DNA of 64,000 nt from Gossypium raimondii (GCF_025698545.1 NC_068575.1:58661980-58725979), one strand, 5' to 3'; counted from the first letter of the stretch, positions 1 to 13,666 are shown. The notes: generated by a model from the letters alone, not told the origin. Numbers and translations: made by a program.

Positions 1-204
1 TTATATTGTAATAAGATTTTAAACTAACATGTTTAATTTTTTTAATTTAACTCCGACAATTTAACTCGATTCGACTCAACTCAAATTTCATTGCACTCTA
101 CTCAATTCGAAAAATTTTCAAATCGAGTTAGAATGATAAAATAGGACTCGTGAACTCGATTACTTTAAAAAATTTTCACTCGATTCGATTGAATGCTCAC
201 CCTA
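1..204. mobile_element. Right-hand end of a hAT-like MITE (partial)
   Basis: This stretch repeats CTCGATTCGA / CTCGAATTG-type words and ends in AATGCTCACCCTA. That matches the end of the CACCCTA-terminated, hAT-type miniature elements common in plants. The left end lies outside the window, so neither the terminal inverted repeat pair nor the target duplication can be checked. The assignment rests on the terminal motif and the low-complexity palindromic body. Confidence 0.45.
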
Positions 205-1353
205 ATTTCTTACCATTAAGGGTTTTTTAAAATTAATTAGGTTAGTTGATAAATTTTAAAAATTATCAATTAATTGGGGAAAAAAGTAATAACTTTTTTA
301 ATGTGCTTCATAATCCACAATAAACTTTAATTGAGAAAAGAAAATTGTATTGAATGATATAAATAGATAAAATGCAGATTAGTTATTAACTTACAACATG
401 TTTTAAATTACTTTTAATTTTTTAAAACATGAAGGTAAAGTATCTTAATTCAATGTTTTAAATTACTTTTAATTTTTTAAAGCATGAATTTTAGTTTGAT
501 TGCATGGTCATTGTTGTCAATGCAGGAAGATGTGGGTTTGAGTGCGCTGAAGCGCATTATCTTCTTATTTATGGATTGAGAAAAATTTATGAATAATTCT
601 AAATATTATCTCAAGAAAAACAGATATGATCGTTATCAAAATTTTAGTATCTCAAAAGTTTAAATTTTGATACTAATAAAAATGATGGTAGTAGAGAGCT
701 TTGTGAAATTTAATTTTCCAACTAAAAATCATTTGTAGGAGAAAGGAAAAAAACAAATGACGGCACTGTAATTGATATGATATTGAGGGAAAAAAGGGTG
801 TCTCACATGAACTATAACGTGCATCTCTACTTTTATGCCTGCAATTATAGCTTTTCTATAATGCAATATTTTACTTTAGAAATTGGGAGCCACAAATTTT
901 ATTTTAGAAATTTCTGAATTAGATAAAGAGAATATATACACTTTTGTGCTTGCAATTATACTCTTTTTTTTTTTTTTAATGATCACTTATGCTTTTACAT
1001 TTTATCTATAATATATTTAAGTAGATGTTAATTTTTCAATAAAAAGTTACGTACAATTGATGGAAAACATAGACCCCATGAGTATCTATCTTTAATTGTT
1101 CACTTTCAAAATAGACAAAAATTAAATTGTTCCAGTTTCTTTGAGAATGACTAATTTACTCAATATTGAAATTGAGCGAATCGGATATATCTTTTTACCT
1201 ACTTTCTTTTACATAAAGCTTATTTCTCCCCAAAACCTCTCTCCACCAATGGATTGGAGTAAACTATGCATTTAATCGTACTCAAACCCACATTTTCTTA
1301 ATTGTTGCGATATCAACTAAGCTAAGACTAAATAAAAAATTTCATTAATTTTA
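205..1353. other. AT-rich intergenic DNA with one SINE-like repeat
   Basis: I see no coding potential here. A short duplicated block near 410-480 repeats TTTTAAATTACTTTTAATTT. A dispersed repeat at about 491-645 is listed separately. Nothing else can be supported. Confidence 0.6.
491..645 (+). repeat. Dispersed SINE-like repeat, copy 1
   Basis: The core (about 500-590) reads CATTGTTGTCAATGCAGGA, then GTGGGTTTGAGTGCGCTGAA, then GCGCATTAT and CTTATTTATGG. Related sequence occurs at 29790-29895 and 55316-55470. GGGTTTGAGTG resembles a tRNA-type B box, and the two best copies run to similar 3' regions. A tRNA-derived SINE is the likeliest identity, but no target duplication is evident. Confidence 0.4.
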
Positions 1354-2176
1354 GGCATAATGACAAATTTAGCCATTAACGCTTACATTTTTGTCAATTT
1401 GACCCTTATTCTTTTTCCGCATAAATTTGTCCCTCAACCTTTTAAAAATAGTCAACTTTGACTATCAACCTTTTAAAAAGGTCGAGCTAATGTTTTATCA
1501 ATGAAAATACTGACTACAACATTAAATTTTTAAACATGGAAGCCCACGTGACAATTCACGTGTACTTATTTTCAATTACTTTTTAATTTTTATGGATTTT
1601 ATATTTAAATATTTTTCTAAATTTTAAATTATTTGTTAACGCGGTATATAAGACAAACAGTGTTATGATAACATGAAGTACACGTGAACAAGGCTGGCTC
1701 TGGGGGTTGTCTGGAGGTGTAAGAGCCCAGGACTCAAGGCTGGAAAGGGTCCAAAATATCGTTTTCTAATTTTTAAGGGGGCCAAAAAAAATTTAACTTT
1801 TCAAAGTCAAAAAAAGAATTTACCAACTTTTCAAGGGTCCCAAAAAAAATAGCTTTTCAGTGCCTAAAATTTTTGTTTACCAACTTTTAAGGGGCCAAAA
1901 AAAATTTCTCCAACTTTTAAGGAACATAAAACCCCATTTTATTGTTTTGCCTAAGGCCCTAAAAATGTCAAAAATGGGTCTACACGTGAACCCATACGGG
2001 TTGCCACGCCAATATTTTAAAAAAAATTAATGGTTTAGCTAGTATTTTCGTTAAAGAAAATGATTTGACTCTTTTTGAAAGGTTAATTGCCAAATTAGTC
2101 TTAAAACTAAAAAGAGTCAAATTAACCAAAATATATATCTATAAACATTGTGAGCTAAATTTATTATTTTGCTTTA
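1354..2176. mobile_element. MITE-like inverted-repeat element carrying a secondary insertion
   Basis: The left end (GACAAATTTAGCC...GTCAATTTGACCC, 1354-1405) is an imperfect inverted match to the right end (GTCAAATTAACC...AGCTAAATTTATTATTTTGC, about 2110-2172). A second inner pair is formed by the AAAATACTGAC and GTATTTTCGTTAA regions. At about 1690-1985 the arms are interrupted by a GC-richer block beginning GGCTGGCTCTGGGGG, with repeated TTTTAAGGGGCC words, which looks like a different element. Exact ends and TSDs are not secure. Confidence 0.4.
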
Positions 2177-2732
2177 ATTTTATCATGTCAATATAAGTGC
2201 ATGTAAGCTACCATACGAGTTGCCATGCCAACATCGTTAAAGAAATTTTAATTAATATTTTATTAAAAATAATTTAATTCATTTAAAAAATTAATAATCA
2301 AATTAAATATAAAAATAAAAAATTGAAAATTGAATTTATCATTTTACCTTAATTTTCTTATTTGGTATGCTTATAATAAAACAATAAGTTTAATATGTGA
2401 CACACGTGACAACAAATGCTAATTTAAAACAAAATGAGTTGATATTAGAAATGGAAAGGAATAGATTTTATACCTCATTCGTTTTGTAGGTTTATTATTA
2501 TTATTTTATCAAATTCAAGTAAACCAATTTTTCTATTTATTTTTTATTAATTTAAGTTTTTTCTTTGATAAGTGTATAAATCAATGAATCCATTATAATG
2601 TAAAACTTTTTAAAAATAAATTTTTTACTTCATTTTAAATGGCTTATTATCATTTGATTCACTAATCTATAATCTATCTATCTATATATATCAACATGAG
2701 TTTGGAAAAGTTTTGAATCAAATAGAAAACCC

Positions 2733-5596
2733 AGTAACGACTCAGTTTTTAGTGTTGCTAAAATTACGATTTTGGGTCCCTATTTCTATAAATCGAGTCC
2801 TTAAATATTAAATAAAGATATTTTCAAAATTGTGGTTAATTAGGACCCATGGACTAAACTGTAAAGTATAAATGTTATAGATTTTTAATTAAGAAATGGC
2901 TTGATGACTTAAATTGTAATTAACCAAAAGTTCTAAACAACAATTAAACCATGCTAAAGTGAGTACTAGTGGACGATAGAATTAGATGGTCATTAACTTA
3001 ATGAAATTGGGATTTATCTGATTAAATTAAATTAATTAAATTAATTAATAATTAATCCTATTATATAAGATATCTTTCAGTGGAAAGAGAGAGGAACTCA
3101 TCTTCTCCAACCGAATTACAGACAAGAAGAAAGGCTTAATGCCATTTTAGGGGTTTTCAAGCTTTTAGCTTCAGTTTAAAGTAAGTCCTAGTCATTGATC
3201 TTTGATTTTTATAGATTTTTTTTTACCTTGGAAGCTTGATTAAGCTAACCCAAGGATCAATTTGATCAATTAGTTAAGTTTTGATGAGATGATATTGTTG
3301 AGAATTGAATGATCTAGGTGTTAAATTGATAGAAATTAAGTTAGTTTAAGAAAAGGACTAAATTGTAAAGCTTAATTGTCAGTTTCGTAGATTAGGGACC
3401 AAATTGAATAAAATATAAAATTGATATGAAATTTTAGTAGGCGTAAGAAATAGGAGGTCCCTAATGAATAGATGTGAAATCGGATTTCAATCCGAAGCTC
3501 TTTGGATTGAAAGTTATGTTTGTCCCAAGTTTAAGGACTAAATTGAATAAATAATAAAATATGCTTGATTTTGTGATTGGTTCTGATTTGAATGAAATTT
3601 TATAATATTACTTGTTTTATGATTTTATTTTGCTACCGTTGACACGAAACTGTCTAGAGGGAAAAGAAAATTAAAAATTGATGACGAATAGCTCGAAATT
3701 TCGGTTTGTATTTCCATGATTCGAGAATCGTTTATTTTCTGCATGTTCATGTTATTTTGCATTATATGGAGTTTTAAGTGAGTTATTGATGATTATTTGA
3801 GTTGAACTGATGTGATTAAGATTGATTATCGAGATAAAGACTAAATTGAATAGAATAAAAGTTTCATGATTTGATTGATATTTGAAAATTGGTATGAAAT
3901 TGAGCTCAAGCATGTTGTGTTGTATGATAAATTGATTATTTATGATAATTTGAGATTGAAAGAATGTGAATTAATCTGCATGCATAATGAATCGGAAGTT
4001 GGTTACCTTATTAACTATTCAGATCAAGCCGAATATAGTTAACATTCCATAGGGTCAGATTATTGATTGAAAACCATTGTTTCCAGACAACTCGGGGTAG
4101 TAGATTGTACATAGTGAGCCATTGTTGCGAGCAACCCAGGGTGACAGATTAATCAAGTTGAGATAGCCATTCGCTGCGGGCAATCCGAGGTGGTATTATG
4201 TATATGTATAGCGTTATCATTGTCGGGCAACCTGGGTTGATAAATCCGCATATCCGTTTTGAGTCTGTGTCTGTTTAATAGAGTTATAAACATACGAATT
4301 GATCAAATGGTATATTACATGAAATTGCAATGGGATGTATGACAAAATGCAAAAAGAATCAAAATTTAATGAAAACGCCATTAAGTCGAAATGGTGGAAA
4401 TGCCAATATAAAATGGAATATATGTGCTTAATTGTTGATGTTGATAAATAAATATGTACATGTAATAAATGATTATATGAATTGATTTAGTTGCTTATGA
4501 AATGAAAGATAAATAATAAGTTAGTATGCGTATTTAGTGAATTAGTGTGTTAGCATGAATATATGCATGTTTACATAGTATTGATAGGTGTTGGCGTGGA
4601 ATTGTATAAGAATTACTTATGAACTGGACTTGAAATGAATAAGTGCATATTGGCTTTAACTTGTATTTTATTGTTTTCAATCATAGATTTACAACTGAGT
4701 GTATTTACTCAGTGTATGGTTTGTTTTCTTTGTGCGCAGGTATAGAAGATATTCAATAGTTCGACCAATTGATTAAGCATCCAATAATCGAATTCCGACT
4801 CAGCGAATTTTGTATATTTCTATGTTGTTCTAAGTTTGACATGTACCTAAGTTGAGTCATTTTAGTATAGTATGATGTTTATGAATTTTTAGATGTTGGA
4901 TTTGATATTATGAAGGTAATATATGTTTGATTCATGCAACTTAGATTATCATAAATTTTAGTTAATGTATAAAGTATGGAATGGCAACTTGAATGAATGG
5001 TGATGTATGAATATATGTATTTGTATGTCATGTAGTTTATGTTAGTTAATGGAGTTACTTGGAAGAAAATGTTGAAAGAAAAGAGTGATAGTATGTATGA
5101 AATGTATTATAATTCAATATTGAACCTATTGTGTATGTATGTTTGAGTGAAAGAAATTAAGTTTTGGTATATGCTTTGGTTGTTTGAAATGTGCAAGTTG
5201 AGGTTCATGTAAAAATTGCAGAAACAACATGTGATTTCACGATGTCATGCTAGTGTTGTCGCGACAAGATTAGGCCGTTATTCCACACTACGACGTTGAA
5301 CTTGGTCGTTGTGACGAGACTAAAACAGTATGTCACGTCGTGAAGAGTAACTCCTTACGTCGTGACATTAACCAGAAGTTTTGTTAATATTACAATTTAG
5401 TCCTAAATTGAGTTTTCATAAGCTTGTATAAGACTCGAAAATGAATATGAATCGATTAATATACTTGTTTTTATTAATATTTGAATGTTTAAGGTTGTAA
5501 ATGGAATTGTAATTTGATCATAGTTGCTCCGGCAACGAATGTGATGTGACACCTTATAGCTCATATTCGACGACTGGGTCGGTATAGAGTGTTACA
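2733..5596 (+). mobile_element. Solo LTR, gypsy-type
   Basis: The block starts AGTAACGACTCAGTTTTTAG (a decayed TGTAACGAC... start) and ends GGTATAGAGTGTTACA. It is about 2.86 kb long with no gag or pol coding sequence. It has the long AT-rich body with recurring GGACTAAATTG words seen in the other solo LTRs of this window. At about 4075-4260 there is a degenerate tandem repeat around CATTGTTGCGAGCAACCCAGG. The flanks (AACCC left, ATACC right) are only a rough 5-bp duplication, so this is an older insertion with eroded ends. Confidence 0.6.
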
Positions 5597-8540
5597 ATAC
5601 CCTTCATTGTTCATTACATTACTAAGTTAACATTAAAAAAATTAAGTTTTATTTTAAAAAAATGATAAAAATTTTTATTCATTTAAACTATATAGTTGAA
5701 CGTATTAAGGATAAGTAATATTAATTAATTATCATTTAATTAATATTAAAATTATACATCAATTAAAATGAAAATGATATGATTGCAATTCTTCTCCCTT
5801 GCACACCTCGCAAGTTATCTTATGAGTTCCTTCCTTTCTTCGTCTATGTATTTTTTTCTTTAATTTATTTATATTTTACAATACCATAAAATTATTTAAT
5901 AATCTCAATAATTATTTCACTTATAAAATAAATTAGTATAATCTATCTTCAATTACACTTACTATAAATTTAGTTCATTAAAGAAGAGTATATTTTAACT
6001 TCCTAATTTAACTACTACTCTTTATTTAATTATTCTCACCATTTAAATCAAATATTTTTATTTCATTTTAGGAGATTCACAGTAGTATATATTAGCATTT
6101 TCCCAAGCTATATGTTTACATAAACTCATTGAATAATATATAAATAAAATTAAACGGTCCAACCAATTATAAAGTTACATGTATAATTTTGAAAAGGTGT
6201 TGACCGTGCTATATTATATTTTTAACAGATGTATACATTATAATTACATAAGGTGAAATATATGAGATTATTTTTAATTAAATATTATTGGGATATCTAG
6301 ATGATGTTTTATGTGGGTTAATTAATGTGACCCTATTCGTTGCAATATCTGACAATTTGGAAACCTTTTATCAATTTATTTATTTTGAAGTTGAAAGTGT
6401 AATATAGTGCATGGGATGCTCGTGATATATAAACTGGCAATCTAGGGGAAAATATAAGATCAAAAGCTGCAAATTGATTTCAAGTCTTATTTTTTTTCAG
6501 AACTTCACGAAAATGGTAATGTGAGACCGTACGGTGAGAGGGCCTGTAATGGGTAAAATTTAATTGTCCTCTTAAATGCCATTCTTCTTTATTTTTACAC
6601 TCCTTTCTTCTAATAATGTGTCAATATTGTGTTGTAAAATACACCTTTGACCCTAAATTTGCAAGTGATAGGAAGATGGGACTTGGGCGAGGGGGGGGGG
6701 GGGGTTGCAGATTTCACAGATCATGGAAAAGGAAATCATGTGATCATGGTTTTAACTTTCCCTCTACACTAAAAATGGGGTCCAAACCCAAAACATGCTT
6801 TCAAATCAATGGGACAGTCTAATTACATGACCTAATGTAGTGATGCATCAAAAAGATTTCTACCCATTCCAAGAACCAAGAAGTCTTTGTTTCCTCACTA
6901 ATTTAGCTTCATCAAATTAATGAACTTGTTGATTTTCCATTATATCTTCTCTTGTAGGACCCTTACATTAATGTTTGTAATTTGTACCATCAACAACACA
7001 TAAATACAACGCAGTTTAAAACTTTTATTCAATTCAGTATACATAATGATTTACATATTTTATTAATAAATATCGAGTACAATGGGACGATTTTGATTTA
7101 AATTTTGATGACGGTATTATGAAAAAATAATTACCAACTCTGATAAAATTAATCTATATGTACAATAAAATATATAATTTCAACAGTAGCATTTTATCTT
7201 GTGTTGGGGAACTTACCTACATGCTTTAAAATTTACCACTATTAAATACCTAAATCATTGTCAAAAAGTATATATATACTCTGATGTCTTATATCTTTAT
7301 TTCCTTTCTTAAAATATCCATGAAAAGGAAATCCTTTTTATTATTCCACCTTGTCCCACTTTTACAAATACATACGTGTGTATATGAATCTAAAGCTAAC
7401 ACAGGAAATCAGTTAAAGTGAAAGAGTGTATTAGGTAGAAGGTATGGGTGTACCTGATGAACCCTGACACTTTCATTTAGTTCTCTCTCGTGGTTTGAGT
7501 GTTATGAAGAAACCTACTGCACCTCTAAAGTTGCTGCAGGTTTTTACAATTTATTTAATTCCGTCCTTTCAGATAATTATCTTAGATATGAGTCTTTTTT
7601 TTATTGAACAATAAAAAAAAAAAGATAGGGGGTGAATGGAGATGACCAAGTGGACTGCCAAGAAGATGATACTGGTCTATTCTTGTGAGATACAGTCATG
7701 TTTAAAAAAGGAATGATAGCTATCAAATATCAATGGAGAAATGAAAGGGGTTGAGGCTCAGGGGTGCACTGAAATTGTAAAGGACGATGAAAGGACTTGA
7801 AATATTTGTTTATTTACTGTTGTTGCACATTGATAGAGCCGTGTTGTCCCTTGAATTGGGGTAATTGACCATATACGTTTTTTTCTTTTTTGTATTTGTA
7901 AGTAGAAAACTTCAAATCAAATGCCTGCAAACGTGGGGTCTAAAACAACAGTTGCAATTCCCCTTTGCAGTCGGCCATTAATATGAAGTGGGACCAAACA
8001 CGACACTCACCTAATCAAGTAATAAAAAAAAAGATGACATAACATAAAAGACCCTCCATTTCACCTTTTTCTTTTTTTTTATCGCAATCCTTTTGCTCCC
8101 CTCTTCTTCCTTGGCATTTGTCAAAGAGCTAAATCTTTTTATTATTATTAATTTAAACCCTCTTCTTTTTCATGTTTATCACTTCGATTTGTCCATTGAG
8201 AGTAGACCCATTTTCAAAACTAAAACTCTTTTTTAACCCTGTTATTATTTGTTCAATTCTATTCAACTTTTCGCTTCTTCTACTTGTAGAAGCATCTTGT
8301 TTCCTTTTAAAAGTTCACCCTCTTCTCTCTTTTTTCTTTTCTTCAACTCAAGAAAACATAAAACCCAATGCTCCAATCTAATCACATATGATCTCATCTC
8401 TTGCATCGAGTTTGAGTTTGCCCTTATGTGTCTTACTTTCTCGAACTTATCACCACCTTTCTCTCTTCAAATCCTTCTAAAACTCAACCATACAAGCCCA
8501 ACTCTTAACTCCCTTCGCTCTTCCCTTTTTCCACTACAAG
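5597..8540. other. Intergenic region and probable upstream/5' leader region of the IDL gene
   Basis: This region is AT-rich, with a G homopolymer of about 12 near 6692. The last roughly 400 bases (8060-8540) become strongly pyrimidine-rich (CTCTTCTTC runs), typical of a plant 5' leader, and contain several short upstream ATG ORFs with no recognisable product. No other gene is supported. Confidence 0.5.
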
Positions 8541-8774
8541 ATGTTTCAATGTAGAAGGCAACTAGTTCTACTTCTTTGGCTCTTATTAATCTTCACTTTC
8601 CTTGCTTGTCATTGCCATGGTTCAAGATTAACCACCAATGTCTTCAAAATCAAGCCAAAACCACAGTACGAAGGCCACTTCTTGGGGTTCTTGCCTAGAC
8701 GTTTCCCTATTCCAGCTTCTGGTCCTTCAAGGAAACACAATGACCTTGGGTTACAAAGTTGGAGATCACCATGA
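8541..8774 (+). CDS. IDA-like secreted peptide precursor (IDL6/IDL7 type)
   Basis: This single-exon gene encodes a 77-residue precursor. Residues 1-27 form a signal peptide: a basic start (CRRQ), a leucine-rich hydrophobic core, and a likely cleavage after HCHG. A short variable spacer follows. The C-terminal block at about residues 47-74 contains GFLPRRFPIPASGPSRKHN, the extended PIP motif of the INFLORESCENCE DEFICIENT IN ABSCISSION family; its 12-residue core is residues 56-67. FPIPASGPSRKHND followed by GL.SW resembles IDL6/IDL7 more than IDA itself. The family is known to be processed in the apoplast and sensed by HAE/HSL receptor kinases in cell separation and stress responses. The start codon is the first ATG giving a signal peptide. 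Length and layout are normal for the family. Confidence 0.9.
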   Translation: MFQCRRQLVLLLWLLLIFTFLACHCHGSRLTTNVFKIKPKPQYEGHFLGFLPRRFPIPASGPSRKHNDLGLQSWRSP

Positions 8775-9628
8775 AAAAATCATACCCCAAATTTTTATTA
8801 TTCTTGATAACAGACAAGGGAAAAAAAAGAAGGTGATCATATATAACTTTTTTTCTTCTTTTTCTTTTTGGTTCTTTTAATTTCATATTTCAACTTGTTT
8901 ATTGAAATGAATGAGCAGTTGGTTGGGGGTGCTGTACATGGAGTTGGGAGTGACATTGTTTCAAGTTTTATCCTTTGTTAATTTAATTTAATTTTTTGTT
9001 TTGTTTTTGGAGTGTGAATCAGATGTAGAAAAAAGAAAAAAGAGAGACTAATAGCATGGCAGAAGTTCTAATTACTGGATTTTTTTTATCTATATGTTAT
9101 ATAGTATATCCTCTGTTTGAGGAGAGATCTTATGTATAATGAAGATTTACTTATTACAAATACATGCAAAAAAAATTAAGTTCTATTTTAGCTCTTCTCC
9201 AAGCCTTCATTCTTTTGATTATTATGGTCATTTACAAGCCTGTGGGTGGACTTTGGTTTTGTTCTTGATTTGAATCTTTTCCATTTATTGAAAAAAAATA
9301 GGAGCTAATTAATGTACCAAATATTGAAACAATCATGGTCTGAAAAATGAGAAATTATTTTAAAAAAACTGGTTGCGTCATATTTGTCGCAAGTCATATG
9401 TAAGAAAGGAGACCTAAAGCTCACGCCATGCAGAGTTCAAGTAGACAAATTGCCTTTGAATTTAATCCCTCTGAGCCTACATTGAACTTATGCTGACTTT
9501 CTGCCATTAATTATTTAAAAGAAATTTTGTTTATATTCCACAAAATAGTCCAATAAAACTATACATAAATTCATCCCTGATAGAATTTTTAAAAACCAAT
9601 TAGAGGAAGGAAAACATATTTTATTACA

Positions 9629-9877
9629 TTAAAAACTTATTTTTAAAAATAAAAATGCATGTACCCCTTTAAGCATCAATTTTGGATGGGGTACAATAGT
9701 AAAGAGGTGGAGTAATATTATGAGGTTGGCGTAGCTATAATACCAGGAAAAAGCAACAAATTGGCCCATAAAATTATCATCACAAATGGAAACAAGTTCA
9801 TAGTCTCTATCAATTCCAAGATGCCCATTGATGGCCTTCAAGGTGGGGGCTGTTGATGGATCCATAGCTGCCTCCAT
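9629..9877 (-). CDS. Doubtful small ORF, unknown
   Basis: From the ATG at 9877 an 82-codon frame reads MEAAMDPSTAPTLKAINGHL and continues; the open frame also extends about 100 bases upstream without an ATG. The first 50 codons look protein-like in composition (mixed charges, G/C-ending codons in an AT-rich setting). The C-terminal part is hydrophobic and low-complexity, and may be read-through. I do not recognise the sequence. It could be a decayed exon of a lost gene or chance. Confidence 0.2.
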   Translation of the reverse strand: MEAAMDPSTAPTLKAINGHLGIDRDYELVSICDDNFMGQFVAFSWYYSYANLIILLHLFTIVPHPKLMLKGVHAFLFLKISF

Positions 9878-11729
9878 GGATTCTTCTGACTTATTTTTCT
9901 CGAATTTTTGGATTAATGATGCATCGATGCTTAAGAAGGATTTTTGGACTAATGGATTCCATTCTTTTCTTCTTTTCACCTACCCAAACATGGTAATGTT
10001 TGTGTTATTTAATACCCAGGTGGTCCTGTTTGACGTTTAATAATTACTTTTTTCATTCTACCATATCATTAAATCTTAATGAACCTGGACTTAATTATCA
10101 AATGTGAGGGCTAAACTTCATATTAACCCTTTTAAAAATATATATTATTATCTGATTCATGTATATAAAGTTGTTTGAAGGCCCTTTCTCCTGTAGAACA
10201 TTTTCTAGTTTTCTTTCAAGATATCTGTGATTTGTACTCCTTTGACTGAGAATAAAATAATATAATAATTTCTTCCCTGTTTCATGGCAGCACAAAGGGG
10301 AATGGACGAATCCAATTTGTAGATGTAATCATGGCAAATACACTACCAAAATTTATTTAATTTTGGATCAAAAAATTGAAATTCAAGAAAACAAATTCGG
10401 GTAATCATGGTTTCTTTAACCTAAGACGCTTTCCTTACCCACGTTTTGTCGTTGAATGATTATTACTTTTTTTTTTAAAATGTTAAGATAATGCAAAACT
10501 TTCATTCACAATTTCTTATTTCATCCCATAATAAAATGTTGTAACTAAGTTTTCTAATTAATCAACAATTTGTTGTTCTATCAACCTCAAGACATACATT
10601 CAAATACTCTTTATTGTAGCTATATTTGTAATACGATTAGTGACTTGATTTCTTTCCTTTAGAATATGTTGTATCTTTCGGTGGTGAATAACTTGTAAAC
10701 TCACGTGGGTTCTTCGTATTAAAACTGAGAATGAATCTGCCTAGTCAACATATACTTTATTTATAATTTATTTTATTTTAAACTCTAAAATAATTAAATA
10801 CCAAAAATTATATGAAGTTGATAATGATAATGGCGAATCCAGTAAGGAGAACAATCCATTGCCAATGATGCCTACTATTTTAATAATGACCCATTTCCAC
10901 CATTAATAAACCCTTTGAATCTAGCTTCTTAAAAGTGGAAAAAAAATGCCAACAAATGTTTATGATTTTATCTATATCGAAACAAGTTAAGATGTAATAT
11001 TAAATAAATTTTAAATATTTTAAACCCCAAAATTAGCTTTCTAACCAAGTCTTAAAAGGATTGCAATTAAAATTATAAATTGTTTAAGATTAAAATGTAA
11101 TTTTACCATTAAAGGGTAAAATATGTATTTATTATAATAAAATTAAAAAAAAGAAAAGAAAATCTACAAGCAGTATTGCTAATCTTTTGGTATGATAAAA
11201 GATAAAATACTTGTAAATTTTGGGTATTTATAACTTTTGTAATTTTTAATGTGCTAATTTGAATGAAAACGTTGATTATAGAAGCATTAAGAGAAAAGCT
11301 CATGATGACTTATTGGAGACTCAAATCATTATTGAGGCACCAAGTTATAATGGCATTTTGGGATATACCATGATTTACTCCCCAATTTATGTTCAATTCC
11401 ATTAAATGTATTATAAGTAGTTTTTTCCTTGACATGTTCCAAATTTTACTCTAAATCATTGTTTATTTTACCTTTTTTTCTTGAAAAAAGCATCATTTCA
11501 ATTTCAATTTCAATTTCAATTAATTAACTGGATATTATTACAATCTGAGAAGCCATAATTTCAGTAAATTTATATTATATGATTGTATATAATGTACAAA
11601 TCCATTATTTGGTATATGGAGCAAGCACCTTATTTCTATCATGGAAGAAAATGATTATAAAATCTATCACCATCATTTACTCATGCCATTCTATGTGGAA
11701 TGGTAAATATATATGTATAATGGGCAAGA

Positions 11730-12030
11730 GTATTACGGATGCCCTTTTACTATGAGTTATATTGTATTTTGTCTCATTTATTCATAAAATGGGTAAATTA
11801 GTATCTATATATTAGATTAAAGAGCAAATTGGCCATTATGTTAAAAATTGGTCATCGTATGCGTCAACATAATGTTATCTGGTTATTCCATTAGTCATGA
11901 TAGTTTTAACTCGTAGAAATATATGAAAATTTTAGCAAAAATGATTAAATTACTATTTGATCTATCGTACATAGACTAATTTACCCATTTTTGAATAAAA
12001 GGACAAATTCAATCGACTCTAATATTAGGT
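11730..12030. mobile_element. MITE-like inverted repeat
   Basis: GGGTAAATTAGTATCTATAT at about 11790 pairs with the reverse complement of CATAGACTAATTTACCC at about 11980. The match continues outward: TGTCTCATTTATTC on the left pairs with GAATAAAAGGACAAATT on the right. The whole unit of about 300 bp could fold into one long hairpin, as Mutator-like or stowaway-like MITEs do. The ends and TSD are not certain. Confidence 0.45.
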
Positions 12031-13666
12031 TGCTTTTTTTTGGAAAAAATAAACAAATAATGAAAAAGTCGCAGCAATAGATTATTATACTATGTGAACT
12101 AAATTAATATATTTTATTCTCTAAAAAGTAAAAAAATATTTTAATTATCATTAGAAGCAAAAACGAAAGTAATTAACAATATCACAACAGGTAACAACCA
12201 AAATGAGTAATTTCTTATAATGATTATTCAATAAAATTATTTTACTAAAAAATGTTAATCAAAGCTCAAAAGTAAATTTCTCCTACATTTTCTGCAATTT
12301 CGAAATATTCACTCCTGAATTTGACAATTGCTACAAGGAAAGAAGTTAAACCCAAAATTATTATTTACTTTACACTGATAAAAGTATATGTATAAATAAA
12401 TAACAGTGGAATTAGCCAATTATTTTTTATATGCGAAGTGTAAATTGATAATAATTAGAAATAATTATTAATTTTAAAATAATATTAAAATTAATAAAAT
12501 TATATAGAATATTTTAAATGTTTAGGTTCTTAGACATTAAACGTTACATATTAATATTTGAGTTTGCCATGTATACGTTTATGGTTAATTATTAAATAAA
12601 ATATTTAAATTCTTATTTCATTAAAATTTATATTCAAGATCACTCAAAATTAAAGCTGAGCGGCAAATTTGACAAATTCTGATATTAAGTTAAGAGTATA
12701 GTGATAATTCATGTTTAATCCCAATAGTACTATAATAAATAAATATCATCCAAATTTATTAAAAATATAAACCCCAACGTGTGTTTATTTATTTAATAAA
12801 TAAATCATGTCACCAATTGAGTAAGGTTTACAATCTAAAGTCTCATTATTTTATTCTTCATAAATTTCATTAATTTTAATTAAAAATTGGATTATGGATC
12901 ATTCATCAATTATATGCATTCATGATTATTCAAAAATAATAATTTTATGGGTGCGAATTGAAATAGTAATATTTAAATTTTAAAAATAATCGCGAACTCT
13001 AGTATAAAATAAAATTTAAGAACACAGTGATAGAATCCCAAAAAGTAGAGATGTTTAGACTTGTATTGACTTAGACAGCTCGTCATGTCTCCTTTTCAAT
13101 GGCAGAATTTCGTTTGTTTTCTTTTTTAGATATTCCCCCTTAATTATCATCATTTCAATTGCTATTACACTATTCAATATCATGAGCATTTGGCTCAATA
13201 CTCTACTATAAGTTTGCCAAAATATGTATTTTCATGGTCAAAGTGTCGATTTTAATAAATTTAAATCTCTTATTTTTAATATGGTATAAAATTTTGTAAA
13301 CTCCTCAATGGTTCGTGATTAGAGACTGGGTATGTACAAAATTCACCTTAGTATTTTAATTAAAATAAAATAGTTAAAAAAATAGAAGGATGAGAATTGA
13401 AATTTAATCATGATTGTATATTTTATTGACTTTTTTGACTGATGTTGCCAAATCCTTTTGACCCAATTAACAATAAAAACGGCTTCTAAAAGCTTTCCAA
13501 TGACTACATGATAATTGAGTTTAAGAGTTACCTGCAGATCATAACCATACAACACAAAAAAAGGCCTATTGAGATGCATGAATATACAGCTATGTTACTT
13601 GTCTAACACATTGCACTTGAATCGCACAAATATAGGGGATTGGCAAATAAACAAAGCATGATTCGC

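Larger units (their letters stand above)
8775..13666. other. Intergenic region between the IDL gene and DGAT2 gene A
   Basis: The first part (8775 to about 9170) is probably the 3' UTR of the IDL gene. The rest is AT-rich with a TTTCAA tandem run near 11495-11520, one MITE-like inverted repeat (11730-12030) and one doubtful small minus-strand ORF (9629-9877). No other gene is supported. Confidence 0.55.

Noticed and set aside
6616-6822. 68-codon ORF with a glycine run
   Set aside because: The glycines come from a G homopolymer, and nothing else in the frame looks like protein.
8172-8554. Overlapping ORFs of 69 and 101 codons before the IDL gene
   Set aside because: Low-complexity Ser/Leu/Phe sequence from a pyrimidine-rich leader, with no domain. 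They are better explained as 5' UTR.
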